NCBI GenBank assembly: GCA_905182435.1
Contig: CAJJBN010000017.1
Location: 1 to 45,993, forward strand
Length of the DNA: 45,993 bases
DNA from: Opitutaceae bacterium BACL24 MAG-120322-bin51
GTDB taxonomy: Bacteria > Verrucomicrobiota > Verrucomicrobiia > Opitutales > Coraliomargaritaceae
Direction of reading: 5' to 3'
Below, in pieces: positions 10,579-19,235 of this stretch. The first letter of the stretch is position 1. Each line of letters opens with the position of its first letter. The translations under genes and the position numbers were made by a program. The notes below the pieces were generated by a model. That model worked only from the letters and a program-made list of their open reading frames with translations. It was not told the DNA's origin and made no database searches.

Positions 10579-11838
10579 ATGCACTGGATTTTTCGTAGTC
10601 TACTCACGCTCGCCTTTGTTGGCTTAGCCACGCTTGCGGTGCTGCCTCACACAGACACGATTCGCAACGAGTGGCAGCATCTGCGCGAGACCTGGGAGAT
10701 CGTTCGCTCCGGCGAAGCGAGCCAAGTATCCGAAACGATTCAACCGAGCGCAACGCCCCGCACCTCCGACCGTGGCCGCACCGTGCTCAAGCCCGCGCTA
10801 GCAGACAGAGCGTTTATCGCGAAGTCGGCAGCCGACAACGACCCCTTTCTCACCGAAGCACGGCGCCGCGCCCAAGACGACCCCGAGTCGGCGATGGCTT
10901 GGCTGCAAGTGCAATCACTCAGCCAAGACAGCGTGCGTGGGATGCTGGAAATCGTTGCTGTCTGGGCCGCGGAAGATTCCGAAAGCGCCCTTCTTTGGCT
11001 AGAGTCGAACGCCCAAGGCCTCGCCCGCCACACCACCATTCAAAGCGGCATGGAACTCTGGGCCCAACAGGACCCGACCGCCGCGGCAACATGGATCGAC
11101 GGCATGGCCAACGACGGCAGTAAAGTCACCGCCGCTAAAGCACTCGCCGCCAACTGGGCAGGCCAAAACCCAAATGAAGCCTCACAATGGGTCGAACAAC
11201 TCCCTGCGGGCAGCCTGCGCAACGATGCCGCCAGTGCCCTGATCGAGTCGTGGGCCGCCACCGCCCCTGAAGCCGCCGCCATCTGGGCGCTCACCGAGGC
11301 AGAATATCACGGCAATACAGATCTGCTCAACCTCAGCATCCAGCACTATACACAAGCCAACCCAGCCGAGGCCGAACAATTCCTGCGCAGTGTCAACGAA
11401 GCCTACGAGGCCCCCGCGGCGATTGAAACCTACGTGCGCACTCGCGCTCAAGCCAATCCTATGGATGCCATGGAGTGGCAAATTCAACTTCCGCAAACCG
11501 ACCCTCTCAACAATCCAAAAAACTCGGAAGTCATCATGCAAGAATGGAGCCGTACTGATTCGGTCGCTGCCTCCACTTGGCTCAACGATGCCGCAGCAGG
11601 TGACCAGCGCGATGCCGCGATTGTTGGTTTCACCACCACCATGCTCGACTTCGACCCCGAAGCCGCCGCCGCATGGAGCAACACTATCTCCGAGCCGAAC
11701 CAACGCGTTGAACAGCTCAACCGCACCATCCTGAGCTGGAGCGATGCCCAACCACATCAAGCATTACAATGGGTCAAAGACGCTGGGCTCGAAGCCGACC
11801 TACGCAATGCCCTAGCCAGCCAGATCGGCGCAGACTAA
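10579..11838 (+). CDS. membrane-anchored protein with ten 32-residue helical repeats
   Basis: A 419-residue protein with an N-terminal hydrophobic anchor (about residues 4-22), a linker to residue 99, then tandem repeats to the C-terminus. Each unit starts [DN/A/Q]-[PS]-x-x-A-x-x-W and is 32 residues long: units begin at residues 100, 132, 164, 196, 228, 260 and 292 (the last 34 long), 326, 358 and 390 (29 long, ends the protein). Examples are DPESAMAWLQ, DPTAAATWID, NPNEASQWVE and DPEAAAAWSN. The pattern predicts paired helices forming an alpha-solenoid similar to TPR or Sel1 scaffolds, though it matches neither exactly. A protein-interaction role outside the cytoplasm is inferred. It follows tatD by 8 bp. 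Confidence 0.8.
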   Translation: MHWIFRSLLTLAFVGLATLAVLPHTDTIRNEWQHLRETWEIVRSGEASQVSETIQPSATPRTSDRGRTVLKPALADRAFIAKSAADNDPFLTEARRRAQDDPESAMAWLQVQSLSQDSVRGMLEIVAVWAAEDSESALLWLESNAQGLARHTTIQSGMELWAQQDPTAAATWIDGMANDGSKVTAAKALAANWAGQNPNEASQWVEQLPAGSLRNDAASALIESWAATAPEAAAIWALTEAEYHGNTDLLNLSIQHYTQANPAEAEQFLRSVNEAYEAPAAIETYVRTRAQANPMDAMEWQIQLPQTDPLNNPKNSEVIMQEWSRTDSVAASTWLNDAAAGDQRDAAIVGFTTTMLDFDPEAAAAWSNTISEPNQRVEQLNRTILSWSDAQPHQALQWVKDAGLEADLRNALASQIGAD

Positions 11839-11869
11839 AAATTCCACTCGTAGCAACCGCGCCACGTAA

Positions 11870-12028
11870 GTTGACGCTCAGCTCAGCTCTCAGCTGTCTC
11901 ACTTGCCCTCAGAGGGTCTCAGTTCAGCCCCAGTTCGCTCTCAGCCCTCAACCATCTCGCAACTAGCTCTCGTCAGCCCTCGAAGTAACTCGGACGCCCT
12001 CAGGTCTACTCTCCCCTCAAGTCTCTTC
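11870..12028. repeat. degenerate CTCAG/CTC-rich heptamer-like repeats
   Basis: This gap between two converging genes is a pyrimidine-rich low-complexity stretch of imperfect units related to AGCTCTC and AGCCCTC (for example around 11879-11895, 11938-11980 and 11995-12030). It resembles a decayed version of the regular array at 13681-13785. No gene and no convincing terminator are seen. Confidence 0.6.
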
Positions 12029-12034
12029 CCTCCC

Positions 12035-12574
12035 CTACTCGACGAACTTCAATTCGCCGCGATAGACCAAATGCGCCAGGCCATCGCCAGTCACATAGGT
12101 ATCGAAGCCTTCGGTCTGTAGCACCCGCTCACCATCCACCTCGACGATGGACTCCTTCATTTGATAATCTTGGGTCCGCTTCAAATTCGAGGAAAGCCAG
12201 ATCAGCCCACCATCATGCAGTACGCCCCAATAATTCTCGACCGTCTCGCCGGCCTTCACCTCTGAGAAATACTTACCATCCTTCATCACCGACTTAGAGC
12301 GCGCACTCGACATGCCCACGTTCCGTTCCGACACCGCGACGCCATGTAGCACGCCCTCTTTCCACCAGTATTGCTGCTCCACTGGAAACGTCTCGGAATA
12401 GCCAGACGATGTTGAATGGATGGTAAAGTGGCCCACCCAGCGGCCTGCATAACTTTTTAAAGCGCCTGCAACATCCTGCGTTGCAACTGGCTCGACGGGG
12501 ACAACTGTTTCCTCCGCATGCGCACATAAAAGCAACACACCTAAAATCAACCAACCAAAACGACGCCACAGCAT
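12035..12574 (-). CDS. secreted lipocalin-like/DUF1579-like protein
   Basis: A 179-residue protein starting at ATG 12574 with a signal peptide (about 1-20, hydrophobic [13 protein letters not shown]). The mature part begins after AHA and contains [16 protein letters not shown], a GxW-type start of a small beta-barrel, then alternating strands ([38 protein letters not shown]). This recalls lipocalin-like or DUF1579/THAP4-type barrels, but I cannot name the family with certainty. A TTG 36 bp upstream is in frame but would place charged residues before the signal. Its start region diverges from kdsA, with 114 bp between the two chosen starts. Confidence 0.7.
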   Translation of the reverse strand: MLWRRFGWLILGVLLLCAHAEETVVPVEPVATQDVAGALKSYAGRWVGHFTIHSTSSGYSETFPVEQQYWWKEGVLHGVAVSERNVGMSSARSKSVMKDGKYFSEVKAGETVENYWGVLHDGGLIWLSSNLKRTQDYQMKESIVEVDGERVLQTEGFDTYVTGDGLAHLVYRGELKFVE

Positions 12575-12688
12575 TGCAAAAAAATGGGGTATCTTCCCCC
12601 AGCGGTGCAACTTATTTCCAACAAACCCTCAAACATACTTTTTGCTTTGCGACTTGGCGAAGTCCAATCCTTCACACTTAATGCGTCC

Positions 12689-13480
12689 ATGATTTACGAT
12701 TCCGAAAAGCTACTCCTCCTCGCTGGCCCCTGCTCGCTCGAAAGCCTCGACACCTGTCGGCCCGTCGCCGACGCCCTCGCTGCCCTCCAGCAACAGCACC
12801 CACAGCTGAACATTCTCTTTAAAGGCTCCTTCGATAAAGCCAATCGCACATCGATCAGTAGCGACCGTGGCACGGGGCTCGACGCCGGGCTCGAAATCTT
12901 CCAAACCATCAAGGCAGAATACGGGTTTAAAACCATCACCGACATTCACACACCCGAGCAATGCGCCACCGTCGGTGCCGTCGTCGATGCGATGCAAATC
13001 CCCGCCTTTCTGTGCCGTCAGACCGATCTACTGGTCGCCGCCGCCAAAACCGATTGCGCGATCAACGTCAAAAAAGGCCAATTCCTCTCGCCCTACGAAA
13101 TGACCTTCGTGACGAATAAGCTCGAAGAAGCCGGTGCGAACGAGATCTGGCAGACCGAGCGCGGCACCACCTTTGGCTATCAAAACCTGGTGGTCGACAT
13201 GCGCAGCTTCAGCATCATGGCCGAAAACGGCTACCCGACCATCATGGATGCCACGCATAGCGTGCAACTCCCTGGCGCGGCCGGTGGCATCAGCGGCGGC
13301 CAACGCGAATTCGTGCCTGCCCTCGCCCGCGCCGCACTCGCCGCCGGCGCCAATGGCGTCTTCCTCGAAACCCACCCCAATCCAGAAAAAGCGATTTCCG
13401 ACGCCGCCAGCCAAGTACCACTCAACGAACTCCCCGCGCTCATCGAAAGCCTGCTGCGCGTCTGGCAAGCAGTGCGATAG
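12689..13480 (+). CDS. kdsA: 3-deoxy-8-phosphooctulonate (KDO-8-P) synthase
   Basis: Condenses phosphoenolpyruvate with arabinose 5-phosphate to KDO-8-phosphate for lipopolysaccharide inner core. The 263-residue product carries [11 protein letters not shown] (residues 9-19), [63 protein letters not shown] and [10 protein letters not shown]. The Cys in AGPC is the metal ligand of the metal-dependent class; the other class has Asn there. The ATG at 12689 places the first strand at the usual position; an ATG at 12584 would add 35 unusual residues. Presence of KDO synthesis indicates an outer membrane with LPS. Confidence 0.93.
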   Translation: MIYDSEKLLLLAGPCSLESLDTCRPVADALAALQQQHPQLNILFKGSFDKANRTSISSDRGTGLDAGLEIFQTIKAEYGFKTITDIHTPEQCATVGAVVDAMQIPAFLCRQTDLLVAAAKTDCAINVKKGQFLSPYEMTFVTNKLEEAGANEIWQTERGTTFGYQNLVVDMRSFSIMAENGYPTIMDATHSVQLPGAAGGISGGQREFVPALARAALAAGANGVFLETHPNPEKAISDAASQVPLNELPALIESLLRVWQAVR

Positions 13481-13680
13481 TTGACTATTGCTGGTTTATC
13501 GATCGATCATTCAACGACCAGCTCTCAGCCCTCCACTCTGTTCCTTCACTTGCCCATAGGGCACCCAGTTCAGTCACCCTTCGCTTCGCTCAGGGCAAAC
13601 CTTCGGTTCACCCCCGACTCATTTCATTCGCTACCCTTACGGCGGGGCTCAGAAGCATCTTCGCACTGTCGTGCTTCGTC

Positions 13681-13785
13681 AGCTCTCCACTTTCAACCCT
13701 CAGCTCTCAACACTCAGCTCTCAGCCCTCAGCTCTCAGCTCTCAGCTCTCAACCCTCAGCCCTCAGCTCTCAGCCCTCAGCTCTC
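13681..13785 (+). repeat. fifteen consecutive heptanucleotide units (AGCTCTC and variants)
   Basis: From 13681 the sequence divides into fifteen 7-bp units without a break: AGCTCTC (8 copies), AGCCCTC (3), AACCCTC (2) and the variants CACTTTC and AACACTC (1 each). The array stops 5 bp before the rsmD ATG. Similar but irregular units are scattered from about 13520 and at 14358-14380. Heptamer arrays are known from other bacterial groups as short tandemly repeated sequences. The array has no stop codon in several frames, so it is openly readable as Ser/Leu/Gln-rich heptapeptides, but it precedes the conserved protein start. Confidence 0.85.
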
Positions 13786-13790
13786 TAATT

Positions 13791-14348
13791 ATGCGCATCA
13801 CAGGAGGCACCGCCCGCGGTATTCAAATCAAAGCGCCCACCGGCGACACCACACGCCCCGCGACGGATCGGATGCGTGAGGCGATCTTTTCCAGCCTCGG
13901 CGCCAGCGTCGAAGGTAGCCGCGTGGCCGATCTCTTCGCAGGCACCGGCGCCTACGGTCTCGAAGCGCTCAGTCGTGGCGCGATCAAAGCCACGTTTTAC
14001 GAAATCGATAAGCAGGCCCTCGCCTGTATGAAGAAGAACCAGCAGGCCGTGCTGAAATGCTGTGGACTCGCCCAGAGCGCGGTCAACACCATCGCCCGCG
14101 ATCTGTATGCGCGCACCGCCGGTGGCGAACGCGCAGAGTTGATTTTCATCGACCCACCGTACGACAATATCGAAGCCAACTTAGCACGCATCTTTGCCAA
14201 AGCCGATGAACTCGCCAGTCCTGACGCCCGCGTCATCCTCGAGCTGCCAGGCAACCTCAATCCCGAGATCGCGGGCTGGAAAATCGTGCGCCGTTTCGGC
14301 CGGCCCAAGCGCGACACCCCGAACGCAGCGATTTTTGAGCGCAGCTAA
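13791..14348 (+). CDS. rsmD: 16S rRNA (guanine966-N2)-methyltransferase
   Basis: A 185-residue SAM-dependent methyltransferase acting on m2G966 of 16S rRNA during 30S assembly. Family marks are the start MRITGGTARGIQIKAP, RPATDRMREAIFSSL, the SAM-binding DLFAGTGAYGLEALSRGA and the catalytic IDPPY. The start at 13791 is dictated by the conserved MRI(x)GG opening. The bases upstream are the heptamer array, so there is no Shine-Dalgarno sequence; initiation must be leaderless-like or depend on an unstructured pyrimidine leader. Confidence 0.93.
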   Translation: MRITGGTARGIQIKAPTGDTTRPATDRMREAIFSSLGASVEGSRVADLFAGTGAYGLEALSRGAIKATFYEIDKQALACMKKNQQAVLKCCGLAQSAVNTIARDLYARTAGGERAELIFIDPPYDNIEANLARIFAKADELASPDARVILELPGNLNPEIAGWKIVRRFGRPKRDTPNAAIFERS

Positions 14349-14368
14349 ACAGACGCCCACTCTCAGCC

Positions 14369-14761
14369 TCAACTCTCAACATCCACCCCCGGGGTGGCAT
14401 AAATCGGCGCGAACTGAATCAAACTGAACACCGCGACCATCAATACCACGATCTGATTTTGCGGGTAATCCGGGCCAATCTGAAACAACTCGAACAAGAT
14501 CGGCGCTTCCGTCAATGCGAGGCCGACAATCAGCGCGCTCAACATCTGCTTTTGATCCTTTAATTTAGGGATCACCCACCAACGCACTATTGTCGCGAGG
14601 ATAATCGGCACGAAGCAGAGCACCCACAGCCAGCTCGCCATCGGCTCAGCGGCATTGTCGCCCGAAGGAAAACCATCCTCCAACACAAAATGATAGGCAA
14701 AAGCCATCTGTAAAAAGACGAACCAAATGATCCACATGACCAACGCTTGTTGTTTCTGCAT
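14369..14761 (-). CDS. small integral membrane protein
   Basis: A 130-residue protein predicted to have four membrane helices (about residues 5-25, 40-62, 72-95 and 100-122), with LVMWIIWFVFLQMAFAYHFVL at the N-terminus broken by short loops. No enzyme motif is visible; I do not recognise the family. ATG 14761 puts the first helix close to the N-terminus; an in-frame ATG at 14791 would add ten residues rich in His and Arg. It converges on rsmD with a 20-bp gap. Confidence 0.65.
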   Translation of the reverse strand: MQKQQALVMWIIWFVFLQMAFAYHFVLEDGFPSGDNAAEPMASWLWVLCFVPIILATIVRWWVIPKLKDQKQMLSALIVGLALTEAPILFELFQIGPDYPQNQIVVLMVAVFSLIQFAPIYATPGVDVES

Positions 14762-14843
14762 GCGATCACAATGAAAGTGCACCGGCAGCATGCAATCTCA
14801 TACCTAATTCAGTCGAAGGTTAGATGTAGACAGTTATAGGAGT

Positions 14844-14940
14844 GTGGGCGACTCGCCCACGTTGAGCCGATGTTGATGTAAATGAGGGCGAGTCGCCCTC
14901 ACTCCTTAGAATTACCATTCCCCGACAGTGACGATGAACC
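14844..14940. repeat. palindrome pair at 40-bp spacing with element right end
   Basis: GTGGGC-GACTC-GCCCAC at 14844-14860 and GAGGGC-GAGTC-GCCCTC at 14884-14900 start exactly 40 bp apart, as in the element at 6761-6945. The right side ends TGACGATGAACC (14929-14940), matching the terminal repeat of that element. The left terminal repeat is not recognisable, so this looks like a shortened or diverged copy. It sits between the thioredoxin terminator and the membrane-protein start. Confidence 0.7.
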
Positions 14941-14941
14941 T

Positions 14942-14977
14942 AAAAAAACCGCACGCCCCAAAAGGAACGTGCGGTTT
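14942..14977 (-). terminator. Rho-independent terminator of the thioredoxin gene
   Basis: On the minus strand a perfect 10-bp stem AAACCGCACG / CGTGCGGTTT with a 12-nt loop is followed by a run of T (14948-14942). It lies 23 bp after the thioredoxin stop, in the right orientation. Confidence 0.9.
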
Positions 14978-15000
14978 AGAAAATAATCTAAGGCGACCAA

Positions 15001-15450
15001 CTATTTTGCTAATATACCTTTGATGTGCTCCACATAAGCCTCAGGTCCGCCGCGCTGATAGCCGGTTTTCTCGATCAGCTCGCCATCCGGCGACAACACC
15101 AGAATTGTCGGAAAGCCGCGAACGCCGTACTGCTTCGCCAGCGCTTCATTTTGAGCCTTCAACTCAGCGGACTGCCCTTTACCCCGTGGAAAATCGAGCT
15201 CAACCAGCACTAACTCCGCCGCGGCATAGTCCTTAAATGCGGCTTCACCAAACACCTCTTTATCCAGTTTGATACACCACCCGCACCAGTCTGAGCCGGT
15301 AAAATCAAGCAGCATCGGCTTGTTTTCAGCCTTCGCTTTAACTTGCGCCGCTTCGAAATCAGTCATCCAACCGTCACCCGCAGCTGAGGCCGACGCCGCC
15401 AGACCGAGAACAACGACACAGAATAATGAGAGTGTTTTTTGAAATTTCAT
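15001..15450 (-). CDS. secreted thioredoxin-fold protein
   Basis: A 149-residue protein with a signal peptide (about 1-21, ending ASASA) and a thioredoxin-like domain with active site DWCGWCIKLD, thus CGWC, and a cis-Pro in GFPTILVL. Such proteins reduce or isomerise disulfides outside the cytoplasm. The start at 15450 gives a normal signal; an in-frame ATG 42 bp upstream adds a polar leader. It has its own terminator at 14942-14977. Confidence 0.88.
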   Translation of the reverse strand: MKFQKTLSLFCVVVLGLAASASAAGDGWMTDFEAAQVKAKAENKPMLLDFTGSDWCGWCIKLDKEVFGEAAFKDYAAAELVLVELDFPRGKGQSAELKAQNEALAKQYGVRGFPTILVLSPDGELIEKTGYQRGGPEAYVEHIKGILAK

Positions 15451-15606
15451 AGTATTTATATTGAATTGGTTAGACTGATTAGATACCAGCACTCGGTGCT
15501 TTATTCCAGCGCTTATTCAAAATTTAGCGCGTCTAATCCAGCCGAACGATTTAACGGAACAGAAATTGCTATTGAAGGATCTTAGATCTTTTATATCTAT
15601 TAAACT

Positions 15607-16272
15607 ATGAACTTCATCCTACTCATTCTCATTCCTATTGCCATCGGCCTGTGGGCGCAAATGAAAGTCAAAAGCGCTTACGGCAAATATGTGCAAGTGC
15701 CCTCGCGTGGACGCATCACCGGCCGCGAAGCCGCCGCAGCGGTGATGGAAAGCGCCGGCATCTACGACGTCGAGATCGTCGAATGCCACGGCACGCTGAC
15801 CGATCACTACGACCCGACCAATAAGCGCCTCGCTCTGAGCCAGGACAACTATCACGGCTCCAGCCTCGCCGCACTCGGCGTCTCCGCCCACGAAGCCGGC
15901 CACGCGATCCAGCATGCGCAGGCCTATGCGCCGCTCAACTTGCGCATGACACTGGTACCCGTCACCAGTATCGCCTCGCAAGCACTGCCCTTCGTCATAC
16001 TCGGTGGCTTTATGCTGTTCCACAGCCCGATGCTGATCAACCTCGGTATCGGCATTTATTTGATCCTGACTGTCTTTCAGCTGGTCACCCTGCCCGTCGA
16101 ATTCGACGCCAGCAAACGCGCGAAAGCGCAACTCGTCGGCCTCGGCATCGTCGATCAAGATGAGATGGTCGGCGTCAACAAAACGCTCGATGCCGCCGCC
16201 TACACCTACGTCGCCGCGTTTGTCTCCAGCCTCGGTTGGTTACTCTATATGCTGATCGGCAACCGCGACTAG
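15607..16272 (+). CDS. YugP-type membrane zinc metallopeptidase
   Basis: A 221-residue membrane protein of the neutral zinc metallopeptidase family PF04298. One helix at residues 2-18, the zinc motif HEAGH (His95, Glu96, His99) in SAHEAGHAIQHA, two central hydrophobic segments (about 117-160) and a last helix (about 203-217). The third ligand is probably Glu in LPVEFDASKRA. Substrates are unknown for this family. A terminator follows at 16296-16326. Confidence 0.9.
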   Translation: MNFILLILIPIAIGLWAQMKVKSAYGKYVQVPSRGRITGREAAAAVMESAGIYDVEIVECHGTLTDHYDPTNKRLALSQDNYHGSSLAALGVSAHEAGHAIQHAQAYAPLNLRMTLVPVTSIASQALPFVILGGFMLFHSPMLINLGIGIYLILTVFQLVTLPVEFDASKRAKAQLVGLGIVDQDEMVGVNKTLDAAAYTYVAAFVSSLGWLLYMLIGNRD

Positions 16273-16295
16273 CCCAACCAGCATCAATTTGCACC

Positions 16296-16326
16296 AACGG
16301 CCCGTCTTCATCGACAGGCCGTTTTT
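16296..16326 (+). terminator. Rho-independent terminator after the YugP-type gene
   Basis: A 7-bp stem AACGGCC / GGCCGTT with a 14-nt loop and a T-run (16322-16326), 23 bp after the stop codon and in the plus orientation. Confidence 0.8.
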
Positions 16327-16402
16327 GTGTACCGGTTGGTAGAATTGCCCCCGATATTTTACAAATCCTTGATATTTATAGAGTTGAAGAATTCCAAGGA
16401 AT

Positions 16403-16516
16403 ATGCAGACTACCATATCCCTCTATCTACCAGATGCTTACAGAAAAATACTCCTAGGCGTTAGCTTCCTACTGCTGACGTCAGCTGCGCATGCAGTGAT
16501 TCAAACGAATGATTGA
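16403..16516 (+). CDS. 37-residue signal-peptide-only frame, probably a truncated secreted protein
   Basis: ATG 16403 to TGA 16514-16516 encodes 37 residues: an N-terminal polar part, a hydrophobic core ILLGVSFLLLTSAAHA (residues 16-31) ending in a good signal-peptidase site, then only six residues, VIQTND. The mature stub resembles the start of the neighbouring protease (ALIFPSGDN after its own signal), so this may be the 5' remnant of a paralogous protease gene. AAGGA stands just before the ATG. It could instead be a real secreted peptide. Confidence 0.4.
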   Translation: MQTTISLYLPDAYRKILLGVSFLLLTSAAHAVIQTND

Positions 16517-16567
16517 ACAAATAAAGCAAACTACCCATTTTAGCATAGCCTGCGAACCCGTCTAAGA

Positions 16568-17773
16568 ATGCCTGCCCGATTCAAAAACTACCTCGTTTAC
16601 TTCTGCCTGAGCCTGTGCCTCTGGCAGCCGATCTATGCCCTAATCTTTCCCTCGGGAGATAACATTAAAAATAAGTCAGCACCCGATGCCGCTCGAACAG
16701 ATATCTTTAATGCGATCGGTCGGAGCATGAACACAGGCAACGGCAGTGGCAGCGCAGTTTACCTAGGAGGTAAATACGTGCTCACTGCCAATCATGTAAA
16801 TTTGCTTTCAAATATATCTTTCGACGGAAGCACACTCTATAAAATCGACTCTGCGTTTGGTAAGAGGCAAATCGGCGACAAAGACCTCAAAATCATTAAA
16901 TTGGAAAAAGTCCCCACCGGACTGGTTGGCGCCACGCTCAACACCGCCACACAGGAAACGAACAAAATCGGCACACTTGTCGGCTGGGGACGAGGGCGCT
17001 CGCCATCGGACACGGATAGCAGCAATGGCTGGACTTGGGGGAATTCCGCAACGGAAGACAAACGTTGGGGAGAAAATAAAATCGCTGGAACTGGAATATT
17101 CCAAGCTTACAGCGATCCAAACAATACATACACTAACACGCCTGTATTAATCACAGTATTAAACAACAACACTGATGACGATGAAGCCGCCGCAGCCTAC
17201 CTCGACTCAGGAGGAGGCATTTTTGCAAAATTTGGCACTCAATGGCGTTTAGTCGGACTGACCATACTCTCCAGCGATCCGAGTAACTTTAATAACTCAG
17301 ATCAAAACTTTTTTGTTCGCATCAGCAGCTACGCATCCGCCATCGAAGCTCTGATCCCCGATCCCTCCATCCTCTCTGACTGGAAGGTCGACCACAGCCT
17401 CTACAATGCTGATGCCGATAACACTGCCGACACCGACTTCGATGGCATCGGGCAATTACTGGAATTCGCCTTAGGCGGCGACCCCAATGCCAACGACATC
17501 AGCATCTTGCCCACCCACGCGCTGGCCGAAGACGGCGGCAGCAGCTACCTAGAGCTGACCGTCACCCGCCCAAAGGATTTGCAAGGCATCACTTACACGC
17601 CGATCACCACCACCGACCTGACGAGTTGGCCGAGCGGTTCCACTGGAATCGTCGACGACACGCCCACTCCCACCGACAATGGCGACGGCACTGAAACGCT
17701 CATCTACCGCCGCAGCCAAGCCGTCTCGGGAGTGGATCAAGCCTTCATCCGTATCGAGGCAAGTGAAAATTAG
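16568..17773 (+). CDS. secreted trypsin-like serine protease with C-terminal cargo-type module
   Basis: A 401-residue protein with a signal peptide (about 5-24), a chymotrypsin-fold catalytic domain and a C-terminal extension. Catalytic residues are His76 (LTANHV), Asp106 (KDLKII) and Ser214 (LDSGGGIF). Residues about 285-310 hold the motif NADADNTADTDFDGIGQLLE, followed by a beta-sandwich-like tail; this Asp-rich 'DFDGIGQLLEFALGGDP' block is common at the C-termini of secreted Verrucomicrobia proteins. Likely an exported scavenging or surface protease. The 111 bp between the YugP gene terminator region and the peptide at 16403 hold nothing else recognisable. Confidence 0.85.
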   Translation: MPARFKNYLVYFCLSLCLWQPIYALIFPSGDNIKNKSAPDAARTDIFNAIGRSMNTGNGSGSAVYLGGKYVLTANHVNLLSNISFDGSTLYKIDSAFGKRQIGDKDLKIIKLEKVPTGLVGATLNTATQETNKIGTLVGWGRGRSPSDTDSSNGWTWGNSATEDKRWGENKIAGTGIFQAYSDPNNTYTNTPVLITVLNNNTDDDEAAAAYLDSGGGIFAKFGTQWRLVGLTILSSDPSNFNNSDQNFFVRISSYASAIEALIPDPSILSDWKVDHSLYNADADNTADTDFDGIGQLLEFALGGDPNANDISILPTHALAEDGGSSYLELTVTRPKDLQGITYTPITTTDLTSWPSGSTGIVDDTPTPTDNGDGTETLIYRRSQAVSGVDQAFIRIEASEN

Positions 17774-17814
17774 TTATAGACTTGACGCACAAGTTTCCAA
17801 GAGCATCGTTCGCA

Positions 17815-17902
<88 letters not shown>

Positions 17903-17906
17903 TTTA

Positions 17907-17935
17907 AAAAACGTCAACTTGTTGGCGTTTTTTTA
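17907..17935 (+). terminator. terminator of tRNA-Pro
   Basis: AACGTCAAC pairs with GTTGGCGTT (one G-T pair) around a TT loop and is followed by seven or more T (17928-17934), directly after the tRNA. Confidence 0.8.
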
Positions 17936-17940
17936 TGGGT

Positions 17941-18021
17941 GCTGGCCGCCAGCGGTTTGAACCTGCGAACCAGCAGGTTTAACGAAGCATTCCAGCAACG
18001 AACGTTGCGAATCAGGAATGC
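17941..18021. repeat. three consecutive hairpins downstream of tRNA-Pro
   Basis: GCTGG-CCG-CCAGC (17941-17953), AACCTGC-GAACCA-GCAGGTT (17960-17979) and a larger hairpin with outer stem GCATTCC/GGAATGC (17987-18021) enclosing GCAACG-AA-CGTTGC. The stretch 17953-17967 is also an inverted partial copy of the tRNA T-arm. No coding capacity. Confidence 0.6.
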
Positions 18022-18035
18022 GTAGAGGGCGAAGC

Positions 18036-18052
18036 AATCCTGTCGGCCCGAC
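18036..18052 (+). repeat. direct repeat of the tRNA-Pro 3' end (possible att remnant)
   Basis: AATCCTGTCGGCCCGAC is identical to bases 17884-17900 inside the tRNA, 152 bp away. A duplicated tRNA 3' end is the classic scar of integrase-mediated insertion; here the interval contains only hairpins and no integrase. Confidence 0.55.
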
Positions 18053-18074
18053 AGTTGATGCGAGCAACGGTCGC

Positions 18075-19172
18075 CTAAAAATATACGATCAGCGCATTAC
18101 GCCAAACGGCATCGCTCTTTTCGTTACCGTTGCCGATATCGTTATCGTAATTTTGATTATACGAAAATTCGAAGCCGAGTAAGTCCGTCAATCGGATGCG
18201 TACCGCGGCGGTCAAAACATAATTGTAGCGCTCGGTATAATCCGGCTCCCAATAATAATTAAATTTCTGAACAAAAGAGGTGCGAGTAAACGGCTTCCAC
18301 GTGAATTCCTCGAATACATTGAGTACTTGATTCACGCCATTGCGCGTATTTTCACTATCGGTCTGATATTCTTCCAACCCGCCACTCGCTCCAAACAGTA
18401 GCTCAAATTGATTCGACGGCTTTATTTTGTAGCCAACCCCCACCAGCTCTTGAACCTCACGGTCAATCCCTTTGACTTGGTCCACACGAGTGGACAGTGA
18501 ATTTTGGATAAACCACTTACCACCCGCGAACGAACGGCGATAGATAAACGAGCCATCATAGCGATCGGTCGACTTGTACGACTCTCCATTTGAACGCTCT
18601 GTTTCGCGATAGGTATAGGAGCCGGTAAAACGATAAAAGTTCGGGTCGCCCTGCTGCTTAATTTCTAATTTTCCGCGTAACGCCGTTTCAGTCCATTGCT
18701 TGTCCCCAGAGCTGATGTTCATGCCCGTACGAACATTACCATCCCACGCCTTAGGTGCCTTAAATGCGAAGAGCTTGTCGACCAAGGGTTGCTCTTCTTC
18801 TAGTATTTGCTCCACCTCAGTCATCTTCTCTGCAATCGCGACTTGATCACTGACTTGCTTCAGTGCCGCCTTGCTCGAACCCGCGTTAGCCGAACTGGCT
18901 AACTTCGCCGCTGGTATTACCTGCGGTTCGATTTTTACGATCTGCAATCGCTGAATCGTCATCTCGCCGAGTAAATTCGACTTCAAGACCAGCACTTGAT
19001 CATTCGACTGTGGCGACACTTCGCCCACCAATCGCTCACCGCTACTCAGGGACACGATTTGGGGCGCCGCCAATAGCGAGCCGCTCAGCAATGCCGCAAA
19101 GAGGCCAAGCACTGCGCAGCAACGCACTGCAATACGATATAAGAAGGGACAAAATAATACGCTGCTAATCAT
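18075..19172 (-). CDS. DUF481 outer-membrane beta-barrel protein
   Basis: A 365-residue exported protein. A signal peptide (about 10-36, ending LLAA) precedes a region of about 100 residues with SGERLVGEVSPQSNDQVLVL, a coiled or helical linker (about 85-125), and a C-terminal DUF481-type barrel (about 135-365): WDGNVRTGMNISSGDKQWTE, repeated aromatic-ended strands such as YRFTGSYTYRET and FIYRRSF, and the terminal strand ending in Phe, as expected for BAM-assembled barrels. Cargo or function is unknown. It lies 63 bp downstream of rny on the same strand. Confidence 0.85.
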   Translation of the reverse strand: MISSVLFCPFLYRIAVRCCAVLGLFAALLSGSLLAAPQIVSLSSGERLVGEVSPQSNDQVLVLKSNLLGEMTIQRLQIVKIEPQVIPAAKLASSANAGSSKAALKQVSDQVAIAEKMTEVEQILEEEQPLVDKLFAFKAPKAWDGNVRTGMNISSGDKQWTETALRGKLEIKQQGDPNFYRFTGSYTYRETERSNGESYKSTDRYDGSFIYRRSFAGGKWFIQNSLSTRVDQVKGIDREVQELVGVGYKIKPSNQFELLFGASGGLEEYQTDSENTRNGVNQVLNVFEEFTWKPFTRTSFVQKFNYYWEPDYTERYNYVLTAAVRIRLTDLLGFEFSYNQNYDNDIGNGNEKSDAVWRNALIVYF

Positions 19173-19235
19173 GGATGCGGGCTGACGAGATTCTGAAAAA
19201 ATAATTCTATTCTATAAAATGGGGGGAATGCTTGA

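Noticed and set aside
13481..13879. 132-codon frame running through the heptamer array into rsmD
   Set aside because: The repeat lacks stops by composition; the product is low-complexity Ser/Leu/Pro and overlaps rsmD out of frame.
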